Origin: Mycobacterium sp. 141
GTDB taxonomy: Bacteria > Actinomycetota > Actinomycetes > Mycobacteriales > Mycobacteriaceae
Direction: 5' to 3'
Assembly: GCF_000382405.1 (NCBI RefSeq)
Contig: NZ_KB908255.1
Coordinates: 124,001 to 188,000, forward strand
DNA length: 64,000 nt
The translations under genes and the position numbers were made by a program. This document shows positions 18,232-28,600 of this stretch, piece after piece. Positions within the stretch are counted from its first letter, which is position 1. Each line of letters begins with the position of its first letter. The notes beneath the pieces were generated by a model. That model did no database searches and was not told the origin of the DNA. It saw only the letters and a program-made list of their open reading frames with translations.

Positions 18232-20238
18232 ATGGAGCATGTGACGACGACGCTTGACGATGCGCCCGAATCGACCAATGACGCCGAACCGGGTTCTCGA
18301 CGCCGATTGGACGTGGCGAGGCTGGAGCGTTTTGCGTTCCCCGCGTTATTGCTGGTCACCGCGGTGGCCTACTTGTGGAATATCAGCATCAACGGGATGG
18401 GCAACGAGTTCTACGCCGCCGCGGCGCAGGCCGGCTCCAAGAACTGGGAAGCCCTGCTGTTCGGGTCGCTGGATTCCAACAACTTCATCACCGTGGACAA
18501 GCCGCCGGTTTCGCAGTGGGTGATGGCACTGTCGGGTCAGCTGTTCGGCTTCAGCAGCGCCAGCATGCTCGTCCCGGAAGCATTGATGGCCGTTGCCGCG
18601 GTCGGCCTGCTCTACGGGGCGGTGCGCCGGATCAGCGGACCGCGCGCAGCTCTGCTCGCCGGCGCCGCGCTGGCTGTCATGCCGGTGACGGCGCTGATGT
18701 TCCGGTTCAACAACCCCGACGCGGTGATGGTGCTGTTGATGACGGCTGCTGCTTATTGTGCGGTGCGGGCCCTGGAGCAGCATGGCGCACGCGAGGAGCA
18801 CAACGGTTATGGCGCACGCGAGGAGCAGAAAGGATATGGCGCACGCGAGGAGCACAACGGTTATGGCGCACGCTGGCTGGCGCTCGCCGGTGTCGCGCTC
18901 GGGTTCGCCTTCCTGGCCAAGATGCTCGAGGGGCTGATGGTCATGCCGGCCGTCGGGCTGGTCTACCTGATCGCCGCGCCCGTCACGGTCCGCCGCCGGC
19001 TGCTGCACCTGTTGGGCTCGCTGATCGCGTTCCTCGTGGCGTCGGGCTGGTTCGTGTTGCTCACTTTGCTCTGGCCGGCGTCCTCGCGGCCGTACCTCGC
19101 CGGTTCGACCGACAACAACTTCATGAACCTGGTGCTGGGCTACAACGGGTTCGGCCGTGTGTTGGGCCATAACCACTACGGCATGAAGCCAGGCGATCAC
19201 CCGGCGCCCGATCCGGCGAGCGGCCCGGGCGCCGCTGCCGCCCAACACCACGGCGGCTTCGGTGGCTGGGGCAACCAGGTCCAGGGCCTGCCGCGGCTGT
19301 TCACCGGCGAGTTCGGTTTCGAGATCGGCTGGCTGATCCCCGCGGCGCTGCTGGCGATGGTGCTGGTACTGGTGTCGCGCGGCCGGGCGCCGCGCACCGA
19401 CGTCGTACGGGCCGGGGCGATCTTGTTCGGCACCTGGCTGGTGATCGACGGTCTGGTGCTGAGCTTCATGAAGACCAACGTGCATCCGTACTACTGCCTG
19501 TCGCTGGCCCCGGCCGTGGCGGCCATGTTCGCCATCGGCATCCACGAGATGTGGCGCCGCCGTGACGACTGGCTGGGCCGGATCGGTTTGGCGACAATGC
19601 TTCTGGCGACCGGGGTGTGGAGCTTCTGGATCCTGGGCCGCAATGCGTCCTGGCTGCCGCCGCTGCGGTGGGCCATCCTGGCGGTGGCAGTACTGGCCAC
19701 GGTGGCTCTGCTGTGGGGGTTGCGTGCGGGCCGCCGCGGCCTCGCGGTCGCCGCACTGGCGGCGGCACTGATCGGCGGGTTCGCCGGGACGACGGCGTAC
19801 ACGGTTGCCACCCTCGGTCAGCCGCACACCGGCGGCGGCCCCAGCGTCGGACCCGCTGATCCCGACGACCACCACGGGCACGGCTGGTTCACCGACAATC
19901 CCGGAGTGGACGCGATGCTGCGGGGCACCACTACCAAGTGGTCGGCGGCAATCAACCACTCCTCGGCCGCGGCGAATCTCGAATTGTCCACCAACACTGC
20001 GGTAATGGCGATCGGTGGCTTCATCGGTAGCGATCCGGTGCCGACGCTGGAACAGTTCCAGACCTATGTCGCCGATCGGCAGATCACCTACTACGTTCTT
20101 CCCGAGGCCAAAGGGCATGGCGGCTTCTTCGGCAACAATTCGCACACCGAGATCACCGACTGGGTGAAGGCGAACTTCACCGCGACCAAGGTGGGCTCGG
20201 ACACGGTCTACGACCTCAGCGCCCCGCTGAAGAAGTAG
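18232..20238 (+). CDS. GT39/PMT-like membrane glycosyltransferase
   Basis: A 668-residue protein with about a dozen membrane helices. The N-terminal acidic region is typical of PMT/ArnT-like GT-C enzymes: GNEFYAAAAQAGSKNWEALL, then DSNNFITVDKPPVSQWVMAL. Such enzymes move a sugar from a polyprenyl-phosphate donor on the outer face of the membrane; the acceptor is unknown. The C-terminal soluble part (from about residue 545) resembles YkcA/YkcB-type proteins. A 27-bp tandem repeat (18782–18873) inserts about 30 charged residues, GAREEHNGY repeated, in the loop between two helices after CAVRALEQ. The start may be ATG 18232 or GTG 18241. It overlaps the convergent gene by 23 bases. Confidence 0.88.
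   Translation: MEHVTTTLDDAPESTNDAEPGSRRRLDVARLERFAFPALLLVTAVAYLWNISINGMGNEFYAAAAQAGSKNWEALLFGSLDSNNFITVDKPPVSQWVMALSGQLFGFSSASMLVPEALMAVAAVGLLYGAVRRISGPRAALLAGAALAVMPVTALMFRFNNPDAVMVLLMTAAAYCAVRALEQHGAREEHNGYGAREEQKGYGAREEHNGYGARWLALAGVALGFAFLAKMLEGLMVMPAVGLVYLIAAPVTVRRRLLHLLGSLIAFLVASGWFVLLTLLWPASSRPYLAGSTDNNFMNLVLGYNGFGRVLGHNHYGMKPGDHPAPDPASGPGAAAAQHHGGFGGWGNQVQGLPRLFTGEFGFEIGWLIPAALLAMVLVLVSRGRAPRTDVVRAGAILFGTWLVIDGLVLSFMKTNVHPYYCLSLAPAVAAMFAIGIHEMWRRRDDWLGRIGLATMLLATGVWSFWILGRNASWLPPLRWAILAVAVLATVALLWGLRAGRRGLAVAALAAALIGGFAGTTAYTVATLGQPHTGGGPSVGPADPDDHHGHGWFTDNPGVDAMLRGTTTKWSAAINHSSAAANLELSTNTAVMAIGGFIGSDPVPTLEQFQTYVADRQITYYVLPEAKGHGGFFGNNSHTEITDWVKANFTATKVGSDTVYDLSAPLKK
18782..18873 (+). 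repeat. 27-bp tandem repeat array A, 3.4 copies, inside the GT39-like gene
   Basis: ATGGCGCACGCGAGGAG recurs at 18782, 18809 and 18836, with a partial fourth copy starting at 18863 (ATGGCGCACGC). Period is exactly 27 bp. Copy 2 differs from copies 1 and 3 by four to five bases at its end. Translated in the gene frame each unit is GAREEHNGY or GAREEQKGY. The core CGCACGCGAGGAG is shared with arrays at 35329 and 52165. Confidence 0.95.
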
Positions 20239-21094
20239 CACCTGGCGCTCTTCCGGCGAGGCCGACGTAGTACACCCGGGTCACCCGATGGGTGGTCAGC
20301 GGGCCGTCTTCGGTGCCGACTGTCACCGACCATCTGTGGCGTTCTCGGCTGATACCGTCGCTGGCGCCGGCGTCGTCCCGTGGGCCCCACACCGCGGTGA
20401 AGTCCGCATCGTTGGTACCGCAGCCGTAGTAGGCCACCCAATCGGGTTGTTGAGCGGAATGGCCCCACGCGCCACCGATCCGGGCGCGGCACCGGGTGCC
20501 GTCGTCGAGTACTAAGGCAAACGGTGTGTAGCTGTGCATCGCTGGCTTGCGGGCCGTGCTCAATCCGATGGCGGGGATCAGATCGACCACGTTGGTGAAC
20601 GGATCACGCACGCACAGCACATGATCGTTGTCTGCCGCCGGCCAGCAGGCGTCGCCGGAATCGGCCGTCCCACCGCATGATCGCACCGAGGCGCCTACGT
20701 CGTAACGTGACGGCAAACCGAGCGAGCAATCGATGGGATCGTTGCCGCGATCCTCGACATTCTGCTTCCAGCCGGTCTGGACATTTCCTTGTGCGTCGAC
20801 AGGTCTCAGCACGATCACGTCGGGTCCGTTGCCCCGGTTGAAGTGTTTGACCGTGACGATGCCGATGACGACAGCCGCGATCGTCGCCACTGCGCCAAAC
20901 GCCCACAGCAGCGCGCGGCGGCGCCGGCGGAGGGCGGCAGGCTGCGTAGGAGGATGCGGCGGCGGTGTGTTCGTCCAGAATTGCCAGCCGTGCGGCGCCG
21001 GCGGCCACGAGAGATCAGCCTCCCATCCCGCAGGCGGCTCCCAGCCGGGAAGAACCGGCCAGCCCGGTGGGGGATTGAACGAACTGCCCGACAT
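20216..21094 (-). CDS. Membrane-anchored hypothetical protein with Pro-rich N-terminus
   Basis: A 292-residue protein from ATG 21094 (MSGSSFNPPPGWPVLPGWEP). The N-terminal 50 residues have repeated PPGWP/GWE/GWQFW motifs, as in DUF2510-like mycobacterial membrane proteins. One transmembrane helix follows (LLWAFGAVATIAAVVIGIV, about residues 65–83). The extracytoplasmic part has several cysteines (CSLGLPS, SCGGTADSGDACW, VLCVRD, CRARIGG, YYGCG), probably disulfide-bonded. I recognise no enzyme motif. A longer frame to 21274 overlaps yebC divergently and is less likely. Confidence 0.7.
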   Translation of the reverse strand: MSGSSFNPPPGWPVLPGWEPPAGWEADLSWPPAPHGWQFWTNTPPPHPPTQPAALRRRRRALLWAFGAVATIAAVVIGIVTVKHFNRGNGPDVIVLRPVDAQGNVQTGWKQNVEDRGNDPIDCSLGLPSRYDVGASVRSCGGTADSGDACWPAADNDHVLCVRDPFTNVVDLIPAIGLSTARKPAMHSYTPFALVLDDGTRCRARIGGAWGHSAQQPDWVAYYGCGTNDADFTAVWGPRDDAGASDGISRERHRWSVTVGTEDGPLTTHRVTRVYYVGLAGRAPGATSSAGR

Positions 21095-21245
21095 TCGCGT
21101 ACGGTAACGCCGCCCGGCGCGGCATATCGCGGAACTGATGTCTGCCGATCGGCTGAAATCTGCGCAGGCCAAGCCAGCGCACGACCCAGCACCGGCCCAC
21201 GTAGACTGGGCAGCCGAAGTTTCACCAGAAAGAGGGCGTACCTGC

Positions 21246-22001
21246 ATGAGCGGCCATTCCAAGTGGGCCACCACAAAGCATCAGAAGGCCGTTAAAGACG
21301 CGCGCCGTGGTAAAGAATTCGCCAAGCTGATCAAGAACATCGAGGTGGCGGCGCGCACCGGCGGTGGTGATCCGGGTGGTAACCCGACGCTGTATGACGC
21401 AATCCAGAAGGCCAAGAAGAGCTCGGTGCCCAACGACAACATCGAGCGGGCCCGCAAGCGTGGTGCAGGTGAGGAAGCCGGCGGCGCAGACTGGCAGACC
21501 ATCACGTACGAGGGTTACGGCCCTAACGGTGTTGCGGTGCTCATCGAATGCCTGAGCGACAACCGCAACCGGGCTGCCGGCGAGGTCCGGGTCGCGATGA
21601 CGCGCAATGGCGGAAACATGGCCGATCCGGGCTCGGTGTCCTACCTGTTCGCCCGCAAGGGCGTGGTGACGCTGGAGAAGAATGGCCTGACCGAGGACGA
21701 TGTGCTGCTGGCCGTGCTCGAAGCGGGCGCCGAGGAGGTCAACGACCTGGGCGATGCGTTCGAGATCGTCTCCGAGCCCAGCGACCTGGTCGCGGTGCGA
21801 ACTGCACTGCAGGATGCCGGTATCGACTACGACTCGGCCGAGGCCAGTTTCCAGCCGTCGGTGACGGTTCCAGTCGATCTTGAGGGCGCGCGCAAGGTGC
21901 TGAAGCTGGTCGACGCGTTGGAGGACAGCGACGACGTGCAGGAGGTCTACACCAACGTCGACATCCCCGACGATGTCGCCGCAGCCCTCGACGAGGACTA
22001 G
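21246..22001 (+). CDS. yebC: YebC/PmpR family regulatory protein
   Basis: A 251-residue protein from ATG 21246 with AGAGGG-type spacing upstream. The hallmark start [20 protein letters not shown] is followed by [20 protein letters not shown] and [20 protein letters not shown], the standard three-domain YebC layout. Members act as DNA-binding regulators or, in recent work on the family, in translation of difficult sequences. It precedes the ruvCAB operon, a common linkage, though here an opposite-strand gene separates them. Confidence 0.95.
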   Translation: MSGHSKWATTKHQKAVKDARRGKEFAKLIKNIEVAARTGGGDPGGNPTLYDAIQKAKKSSVPNDNIERARKRGAGEEAGGADWQTITYEGYGPNGVAVLIECLSDNRNRAAGEVRVAMTRNGGNMADPGSVSYLFARKGVVTLEKNGLTEDDVLLAVLEAGAEEVNDLGDAFEIVSEPSDLVAVRTALQDAGIDYDSAEASFQPSVTVPVDLEGARKVLKLVDALEDSDDVQEVYTNVDIPDDVAAALDED

Positions 22002-22066
22002 CTGACCAGGGTCCGACGTCCCTCTACCGTGGTCTCGGCGCCGGAAGGCCCTAGCCGCGTAGGTCG

Positions 22067-22726
22067 CTAACCGACTGCGGCGACCGCCGCCGCGATAGGC
22101 GTTTGACCGGAGATCACCTCGAACGTGTGACCGGCCGTTTGCGGGGCGTCCAGCACCGCCAGCAGGACCGCGGCGACATCGGCCCGCGGAATGGTGCCGC
22201 GCCCTGTGGATTCAGCGATCTGCACGTTGCCCGTGCCGTCCGCGTCGGTCAGCCCGCCCGGCCGTACGATCGTGGTCCGCAGTCCCGAGCGGGCCCGCAC
22301 ATTTGCGTCGGCTCCGGCTTTGGCCCGCATGTAAGCCCGGAACACTTCGTCGTAGCTGTCGTCGAGAGACCGATCGTCGGCAGACAACGCCGAGACCATC
22401 ACGTACCGGGTCGCCCCCGCGGCCTCGGCAGCGTCGGCCAGCAGGATCGCCGCGTCGCGGTCGACGGTCTCCTTGCGCGCCGCACCGCTGCCCGGCCCGG
22501 CGCCCGCGGCGAACACCACCGCGTCGGCACCGCGCACCTCGTCGGCGACGTCGTCGACCGAGGCGCGTTCCAGATCCAGCACGACTGCCCGGGCGCCGGC
22601 GGCCTCCAGATCGGCTGTCTGGGCGGGATTGCGGATCAGCCCGGTCACCGAGTCACCGCGCCTGGCCAACAGTCGTTCCAGAATCAGGGCGATCTTTCCG
22701 TGTCCACCTGCGATGACGACGTGCAT
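22067..22726 (-). CDS. NAD(P)-binding atypical SDR protein
   Basis: A 219-residue Rossmann protein from ATG 22726. The nucleotide-binding motif is at the very N-terminus (MHVVIAGGHGKIALILERLL), and the segment ADAVVFAAGAGPGSGAARKE plus YVMVSALSADDR fits the NAD(P)H-binding/SDR_a5 group rather than classical Tyr-x3-Lys dehydrogenases. Substrate unknown. It is divergent from ruvC, sharing a 116-bp gap that contains the LexA box. Confidence 0.85.
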   Translation of the reverse strand: MHVVIAGGHGKIALILERLLARRGDSVTGLIRNPAQTADLEAAGARAVVLDLERASVDDVADEVRGADAVVFAAGAGPGSGAARKETVDRDAAILLADAAEAAGATRYVMVSALSADDRSLDDSYDEVFRAYMRAKAGADANVRARSGLRTTIVRPGGLTDADGTGNVQIAESTGRGTIPRADVAAVLLAVLDAPQTAGHTFEVISGQTPIAAAVAAVG

Positions 22727-22812
22727 GATGTTTCCTCTAGCCTTCTTCGGGTGCGCCTACAGTCTGCCGCGCGTGTCCCTGCCGCTCGGTGTCGGTGGAC
22801 CACGCTAGGCTC

Positions 22813-22828
22813 TCGAACAGATGTTCTG
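22813..22828 (+). promoter_or_regulatory. LexA (SOS) box upstream of ruvCAB
   Basis: TCGAACAGATGTTCTG matches the mycobacterial LexA consensus TCGAAC-N4-GTTCGA at 10 of 12 fixed positions and ends 14 bases before the ruvC start. DNA-damage control of ruvCAB is the expected consequence. Confidence 0.75.
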
Positions 22829-22842
22829 ACGAAAGGGTTCGC

Positions 22843-23400
22843 GTGCGGGTGATGGGAGTCGATCCCGGGTTGACGCGTTGCGGGCTGTCGGTGATCGAGA
22901 ACGGGAAAGGCCGCCAGGTCATCGCGCTGGATGTGGACGTGGTCCGCACGCCGGCCGACGCCCCGCTGCAGCAGCGGCTACTGACCATCAGCGACACCGT
23001 CGAGTATTGGATGGACACCCACCGGCCCGACGTGATCGCCATCGAGCGTGTCTTCGCCCAGCAGAACGTATCGACCGTGATGGGAACCGCCCAGGCCGGC
23101 GGCGTGATCGCGCTGGCGGCTGCCCGCAGAGAGATCGACGTGCATTTCCACACCCCGTCCGAAGTAAAGGCCGCGGTCACCGGAAACGGCCGGGCGGGCA
23201 AGGCTCAGGTCACTGAAATGGTGACGAGAATCCTTGCGCTGCAAGCTAAACCGACTCCTGCCGATGCGGCTGACGCACTCGCACTGGCCATCTGCCATTG
23301 CTGGCGGGCGCCGATGCTCGCTCGGATGGCCGCCGCCGAGGCGCTCGCTGCTGATCAACGCCGCAAGTATCAGGCCAAGCTCAAGGCGGCCCGGGCATGA
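22843..23400 (+). CDS. ruvC: Holliday junction endonuclease RuvC
   Basis: A 185-residue resolvase from GTG 22843 ([20 protein letters not shown]), which resolves Holliday junctions after RuvAB migration. Catalytic acidic residues are visible: Asp7 in GVDPG, Glu68 in [16 protein letters not shown], and the C-terminal [12 protein letters not shown] pair. The upstream frame to 22789 would run through the LexA box and is rejected. Its stop overlaps ruvA (ATGA). Confidence 0.97.
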   Translation: MRVMGVDPGLTRCGLSVIENGKGRQVIALDVDVVRTPADAPLQQRLLTISDTVEYWMDTHRPDVIAIERVFAQQNVSTVMGTAQAGGVIALAAARREIDVHFHTPSEVKAAVTGNGRAGKAQVTEMVTRILALQAKPTPADAADALALAICHCWRAPMLARMAAAEALAADQRRKYQAKLKAARA

Positions 23401-23984
23401 TCGCGTCGGTCCGCGGCGAAGTCATCGACATCGCTCTCGATCACGCCGTCATCGAGGCCTCCGGTGTCGGCTACAAGGTGATGGCGACACCGTCCACCCT
23501 GGCGAACCTGCGACGCGGTGCCGAGTCGCGGCTGATCACCGCGATGATCGTGCGTGAAGACTCTATGACGCTCTACGGGTTCGCCGACGGCGAGGCTCGG
23601 GACTTGTTCCTGACGTTGCTTGGCGTGTCCGGCGTCGGTCCGAAGATCGCGCTGGCGACACTGGCCGTGTACGACCCGCAGGCACTGCGCCAGGCCCTCG
23701 CCGACGGCGACGTGACCGCCCTGACTCGGGTGCCCGGCATCGGCAAGCGGGGCGCCGAACGGATGGTGCTGGAACTGCGCGACAAGATCGGCGTGGTGAC
23801 TGCCGGGGCTGCAGGTGTGGCCGTCGGCCACGCGGTACGTGGGCCAGTGGTGGAAGCGCTTGTCGGCCTTGGCTTTGCGGCCAAACAAGCTGAGGAAGCC
23901 ACCGACAAGGTGCTTGCCAATGACCCCGAGGCGAGCACATCTACCGCACTGCGGGCGGCGCTGTCCATGCTTGGTAAGAAGTAG
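23397..23984 (+). CDS. ruvA: Holliday junction DNA helicase subunit RuvA
   Basis: A 195-residue protein from ATG 23397 ([20 protein letters not shown]), four-base overlap with ruvC. Domain I is the OB-fold; tandem helix-hairpin-helix motifs follow ([20 protein letters not shown] and [20 protein letters not shown]); the C-terminal helical domain ([20 protein letters not shown]) contacts RuvB. RuvA binds the four-way junction as a tetramer. Confidence 0.97.
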   Translation: MIASVRGEVIDIALDHAVIEASGVGYKVMATPSTLANLRRGAESRLITAMIVREDSMTLYGFADGEARDLFLTLLGVSGVGPKIALATLAVYDPQALRQALADGDVTALTRVPGIGKRGAERMVLELRDKIGVVTAGAAGVAVGHAVRGPVVEALVGLGFAAKQAEEATDKVLANDPEASTSTALRAALSMLGKK

Positions 23985-23988
23985 CGGT

Positions 23989-24013
23989 GATGAGCCGCTG
24001 GCGCGAAGAGCAG
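23989..24013 (+). repeat. Copy 3 of the junction motif, between ruvA and ruvB
   Basis: GAGCCGCTGGCGCGAAGAGC resembles the copies at 11230 and 13437 and fills nearly all of the 35-bp ruvA–ruvB gap, a place where most genomes have a short spacer or overlap. Confidence 0.5.
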
Positions 24014-24019
24014 ATGTAG

Positions 24020-25075
24020 ATGGGCCGGTTCGACGACACCGAGGAGCCCGATGATCGTGAGGTGACCCCCGCGCTCACCGTCGGCGAGGGCGACATCGAC
24101 GCCAGTCTGCGGCCCCGCTCGCTGGGCGAGTTCATCGGCCAGCCTCGGGTGCGGGAACAGTTACAGTTGGTGCTCGAAGGCGCCAAAAACCGCGGTGGCA
24201 CACCGGATCACATCCTGTTGTCCGGTCCTCCGGGTCTGGGCAAGACGTCGTTGGCGATGATCATCGCCGCCGAGCTCGGCTCCTCGCTGCGGATCACCTC
24301 GGGCCCAGCCTTGGAGCGGGCGGGCGACCTGGCGGCGATGCTGTCCAACCTGGTTGAGCACGATGTGTTGTTCATCGACGAAATTCACCGCATCGCGCGC
24401 CCGGCCGAGGAGATGCTCTACCTGGCGATGGAGGATTTCCGCGTCGACGTGGTGGTCGGCAAAGGCCCTGGGGCCACGTCCATTCCGCTGGAAGTGGCGC
24501 CCTTCACCCTCGTCGGTGCGACGACTCGGTCCGGCGCGCTGACCGGCCCGCTGCGCGACCGCTTCGGGTTCACCGCGCACATGGATTTCTACGAACCGAT
24601 CGAGTTGGAGCGCGTGCTGGCCCGCTCGGCAGGCATCCTCGGCATCACCCTCGGCGCCGAGGCCGGGGCGGAGATCGCCCGCCGCTCGCGGGGCACACCC
24701 CGGATCGCCAACCGGCTGCTGCGTCGGGTTCGTGACTACGCCGAGGTGCGGGCCGACGGCGTCATCACCCGCGACATCGCCAAGGCGGCCCTGGAGGTCT
24801 ACGACGTCGACGAGTTGGGTCTGGACCGATTGGACCGAGCCGTGCTGTCCGCGCTCACCCGCAGCTTCGGCGGGGGACCGGTGGGCGTGTCCACGTTGGC
24901 CGTGGCGGTCGGGGAGGAAGCCACCACGGTCGAGGAGGTGTGCGAACCGTTCCTGGTGCGAGCCGGGATGGTGGCCCGCACCCCACGGGGCCGGGTCGCA
25001 ACACCACTGGCCTGGACTCACCTCGGTATGCAACCGCCGATCACCGGTCTGGGCCAGGCCGGGCTGTTTGAATAG
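24020..25075 (+). CDS. ruvB: Holliday junction branch-migration ATPase RuvB
   Basis: A 351-residue AAA+ motor from ATG 24020 ([20 protein letters not shown]). Walker [14 protein letters not shown], Walker [10 protein letters not shown], sensor [19 protein letters not shown] and the arginine finger region are intact, followed by the C-terminal winged helix ([17 protein letters not shown]). It drives branch migration as a hexamer on each side of RuvA. Last gene with a clear role in the ruv operon. Confidence 0.97.
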   Translation: MGRFDDTEEPDDREVTPALTVGEGDIDASLRPRSLGEFIGQPRVREQLQLVLEGAKNRGGTPDHILLSGPPGLGKTSLAMIIAAELGSSLRITSGPALERAGDLAAMLSNLVEHDVLFIDEIHRIARPAEEMLYLAMEDFRVDVVVGKGPGATSIPLEVAPFTLVGATTRSGALTGPLRDRFGFTAHMDFYEPIELERVLARSAGILGITLGAEAGAEIARRSRGTPRIANRLLRRVRDYAEVRADGVITRDIAKAALEVYDVDELGLDRLDRAVLSALTRSFGGGPVGVSTLAVAVGEEATTVEEVCEPFLVRAGMVARTPRGRVATPLAWTHLGMQPPITGLGQAGLFE

Positions 25076-25080
25076 TCGTC

Positions 25081-25467
25081 ATGGTCATCGCCGGTTTAGT
25101 TTTCGCCGCCCTCGCCGCGGTTCTGCACGTCTACATCTTCGTGATGGAATCGCTCACCTGGACCTCTCCGCGCACCCGCGCGACCTTCGGTACCACCGCG
25201 GAAACCGCTGAGACTACCAAGGAACTGGCATTCAACCAGGGCTTCTACAACCTGTTCCTGGCCATCGTCACGACGGTCGGCATCGTGGGAATCGCCTTGG
25301 GACACAACGTTGTCGGCGTGGCCCTGGTGTTCGCCGGGGTTGGCTCGATGCTGGCCGCGGCGCTGGTTCTGCTCACCACCTCACCGGACAAGGCCCGCGC
25401 CGCGATCACGCAAGGCATCTTCCCGCTGATAGCGGTGGTGCTCGTGGCGATCGGCTTGGCGCTCTGA
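25081..25467 (+). CDS. DUF1304 family small membrane protein
   Basis: A 128-residue protein from ATG 25081, five bases after ruvB. Four hydrophobic helices are visible: residues 2–22, 50–70, 76–96 and 108–127. The conserved FVMESLTWTSPRTRATFG and KELAFNQGFYNLFLA blocks identify DUF1304. The function of the family is unknown. Its position suggests cotranscription with ruvCAB, possibly by chance. Confidence 0.88.
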   Translation: MVIAGLVFAALAAVLHVYIFVMESLTWTSPRTRATFGTTAETAETTKELAFNQGFYNLFLAIVTTVGIVGIALGHNVVGVALVFAGVGSMLAAALVLLTTSPDKARAAITQGIFPLIAVVLVAIGLAL

Positions 25468-25589
25468 CGCCTGCGTTCGACGAGTGCGGCGGGTCGATAC
25501 CGTCGGGTGCGCCTTCCCATGCCGAGCAGGCGCGGCGGTACCGGAACAACGGCGTGTCGGGGACCGCGGTGTCTGCTCGCGGAGAGAAC

Positions 25590-25626
25590 TGATCGGCCGC
25601 GTTCCTGGTGGGACCGCGGCCGATCA
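25590..25626. terminator. Strong hairpin between convergent genes, likely terminator
   Basis: TGATCGGCCGCG (25590–25601) and CGCGGCCGATCA (25615–25626) are perfect 12-bp inverted repeats with a 13-base loop. No long U tract follows, as is common in mycobacteria. It lies between the DUF1304 gene and the 3' end of the opposite-strand car gene and could stop transcription from both sides. Confidence 0.65.
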
Positions 25627-25653
25627 GGGGATCTTCCCTCGTGAGGAAGCGTG

Positions 25654-28600
25654 TTACAGCAGGCCGAGCTGCTTCAGGTTGGTGATGTACTGCACGATGA
25701 CCGCGGGCGTGACATGCGGGATGTCCTTGTCGGGCCCGATCTTGGCTTCCTGCACGGCTTCCCGGAACCGATCAGTCGGCGCGAGCGCGCCCAGCATCGG
25801 ACGCTCCGGCTTCTGGTAGTTGTGCAGCAGCGGCAGCAACGACGCCTGACGCTGCTTGTCCGGCAATGCCCGCAGGGTGCTTTCGAACCGCTGCAACCAC
25901 TGGCCGTAGTCGGCGATGCGCTCGATCTGGTAGCCCGCCTCGATGAGCCAGTCGACGAACTCGTCCATTCCCAGGCCGTCGTCGTACGGGTTCATCACGT
26001 GGTAGGTCTCGAAGCTCTCGACTGCCTGTGCACCCAGCGTCGAGATCGACTCGGCGATGAACTCGACCGGCAGGCCGTCGTAGTGCGCCCGTTGCCGTTT
26101 GCCGTCGGCATCCAGCTCATAGAACGAGCCCGGGGCGATACCGCTGGCGACGAGGCTGAACATCATCCGGGTGAACATGTCGGGCAGGTTCAGCTGGCCC
26201 GAGTACGTCGTGTCGGCCAGGATCATGTCGCAGCGGAACACCGCGACGGGCAGCCCGCACAGGTCGTTGGCCTCGCGCAGCAGGACTTCGCCGGCCCACT
26301 TGCTGTTGCCATAGCCGTTGGCGTAGGAGTCGTCGATCCGGCGGACAGCGCTCATCTCGCGGACATCGGCCTCTTCGACGAACTTGCCCGGCGTGATCTG
26401 GTCGCCCACGCCGATGGTCGACACGTAGGTGTACGGCTTGACCTTGGTGGTCAGTGCGAGCCGGATCAGCTCGGCGGTGCCCACGGCGTTCGGCCCGAAC
26501 AACTCGCTGTAGGGCAGCACGTGGTTGACCAATGCAGCCGGGTCGACGATCAGGTCGACAGTGTCGGCCAGGCGCTGCCAGGTCTCGCCGTCCAGGCCGA
26601 GGTCGGCCTCGCCCTTGTCGCCTGCGACGACCTCCAGGTGATCGGCGGCCAATTCCCGGTAGTGCGCAAGGAGTTCCGCGTCGCCGGTGTCGAAGATGGC
26701 GTCGAGCCGGGCACGCGCCTCGTCGTTCGAACGGGCTCGGACGAGGGCGACGACCTTGCCGTCGACCAGGTCCATCCGCTCCAGCCACTCCAGGGCCAGG
26801 TAGCGGCCCAGGAAGCCGGTGGCGCCGGTCAGCAGCACCGTACGGACCTCGGAACCGGCCTTGGGCAATGTCGTTGCGGCAGAGAGGGTTTCGGTGTCGA
26901 TGAATTTGTCCAGCGTCAGGTCGGCGGCGGTGATCTCAGCTGCGTGCCAGCCGTGCACCGACGCGAAAGTCGGCCGCTTGGCGCCGGGGGAACGCTCGGC
27001 CTCGATGTAGGCCGAGATGGCTGCCAGATCGTTGGCCGGGCTGACGATCACACTCACGGGCACGTCGACCTCGAAGATCTCGCGCAGCAGATTTCCGAAA
27101 GTCAATGCCGACAGCGAATCTCCACCCAGATCGGTGAAGTGGGCATCCGGCTGCAGATCGGCGGTCGAGGCGCCGAGCAGGGCCCCGGCGGCGCGGCTGA
27201 CAGTGTCTAGAACCGAAGCCTGTGCGCCGTTCTGCCGCAACTCGCGCAATTCGTTAGCCTGGCTCTCGGCCAGATCAGCGTAGAGCTGCTCGAGCCGTTC
27301 GCCGTAGTGCGCCTTCAGCTTCGGCCACGCGAGCTTGCGGATGCCGGTCAATAGACCATTCTCCAGCGTGAAAGGTGTTGTCTCCACAAGGAAGTCGCGA
27401 GGAATCTCATAGGACTGCAGGCCGGAGGTCTTGGCCACGTCCTGCAGGGATTCGGCGATCGCCGGCTTCAGTTCGGCTGGCTGGTAGCGCGCCTGGGCTT
27501 CCTGCGTCGGTACCACCACGGCCAGCAGATACGGTCGGGCGCTGTTGCCGTAGATGTAGATCTGTTGTACCAGCGGACTGTTGCCGAACACCGCTTCGAG
27601 CTTGGCGACGGTGACGAACTCGCCCTGCGCGAGCTTGAGGACGTTGTTGCGCCGGTCGACGTAGGTCAGCTGATCAGGACCGACCTCGGCCACGATGTCG
27701 CCGGTGCGGTAGAAGCCGTCCTCGTCGAACACGGTCGCGGTGACCTCGGGTCGCTTGTAGTAACCGGGGAACAGGTTCTGGGTCTTCACCAGCAGTTCGC
27801 CGCGCGGATGCGGCTTGTCGGTGCTGAAGTACCCCAGGTCCGGGACGTCGACCAACTTGTAGTCGATGACCGCCTGCCGCTGCACCACGCCGTCGAACAG
27901 CACCATGCCTGCCTCGGTCGAACCGTAGCCCTCCAGCAGGTGGAGCTCCAGAAAGTCCTCCAGCCACGCTTTCAGTTCGGCGGAGATCGGCGCAGATCCG
28001 GTCATGGCCGAAATGAACCGTCCGCCAAGCAGATTCTGGCGCATGTCGGCCATCACCTCGGCTTCGACGGCGGCGCGGTCGGACGCACCGTCGAGCCGGC
28101 GGTCCACCCGGCTCTGGAACTCGCTGAAGATCATCTCCCAGACCCGCGGCACGAAGTTCAGCTCGGTGGGCCGGACCAACGCCAGGTCTTCCAGCAGTGT
28201 CGACAGGTCGCTGCGGGCCGCGAAGTAGGCGGTGCCACCGGAGGTCAGCGACGCGTAGAGGATGCCACGGCCCATGACGTGACTCATGGGCATGAAGCAG
28301 AGGTTGATCGAGGCAGCTGTCGGGCTGAACCAGGCCTTGGAGTTGCGGCGCCAAAATTTGGCGACCGCGCTCTGCTGGTAGATCGCGCCCTTCGGCGCGC
28401 CGGTGCTGCCCGAGGTGTAGATGAGAAGGGCCAGGTCTTGATCGGAGGATTCAGGGGCGGGTGCCTGCGGCAGGTTCTTGCCCTGTGCCAACAGGTCGGC
28501 CAGTGTTTCGACGACGATGGGGCTGCCCGCGTCGGTGAGCCGTGTCGTCGCCGCCGCCACGGCGTCGCGGTGGTCATCGACCTCATGGTGGTGGTCGAAA

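Noticed and set aside
18346..20241. 631-codon minus-strand open frame opposite the GT39-like gene
   Set aside because: Shadow of a sure membrane protein gene; Gln/His/Arg-rich with no motif.
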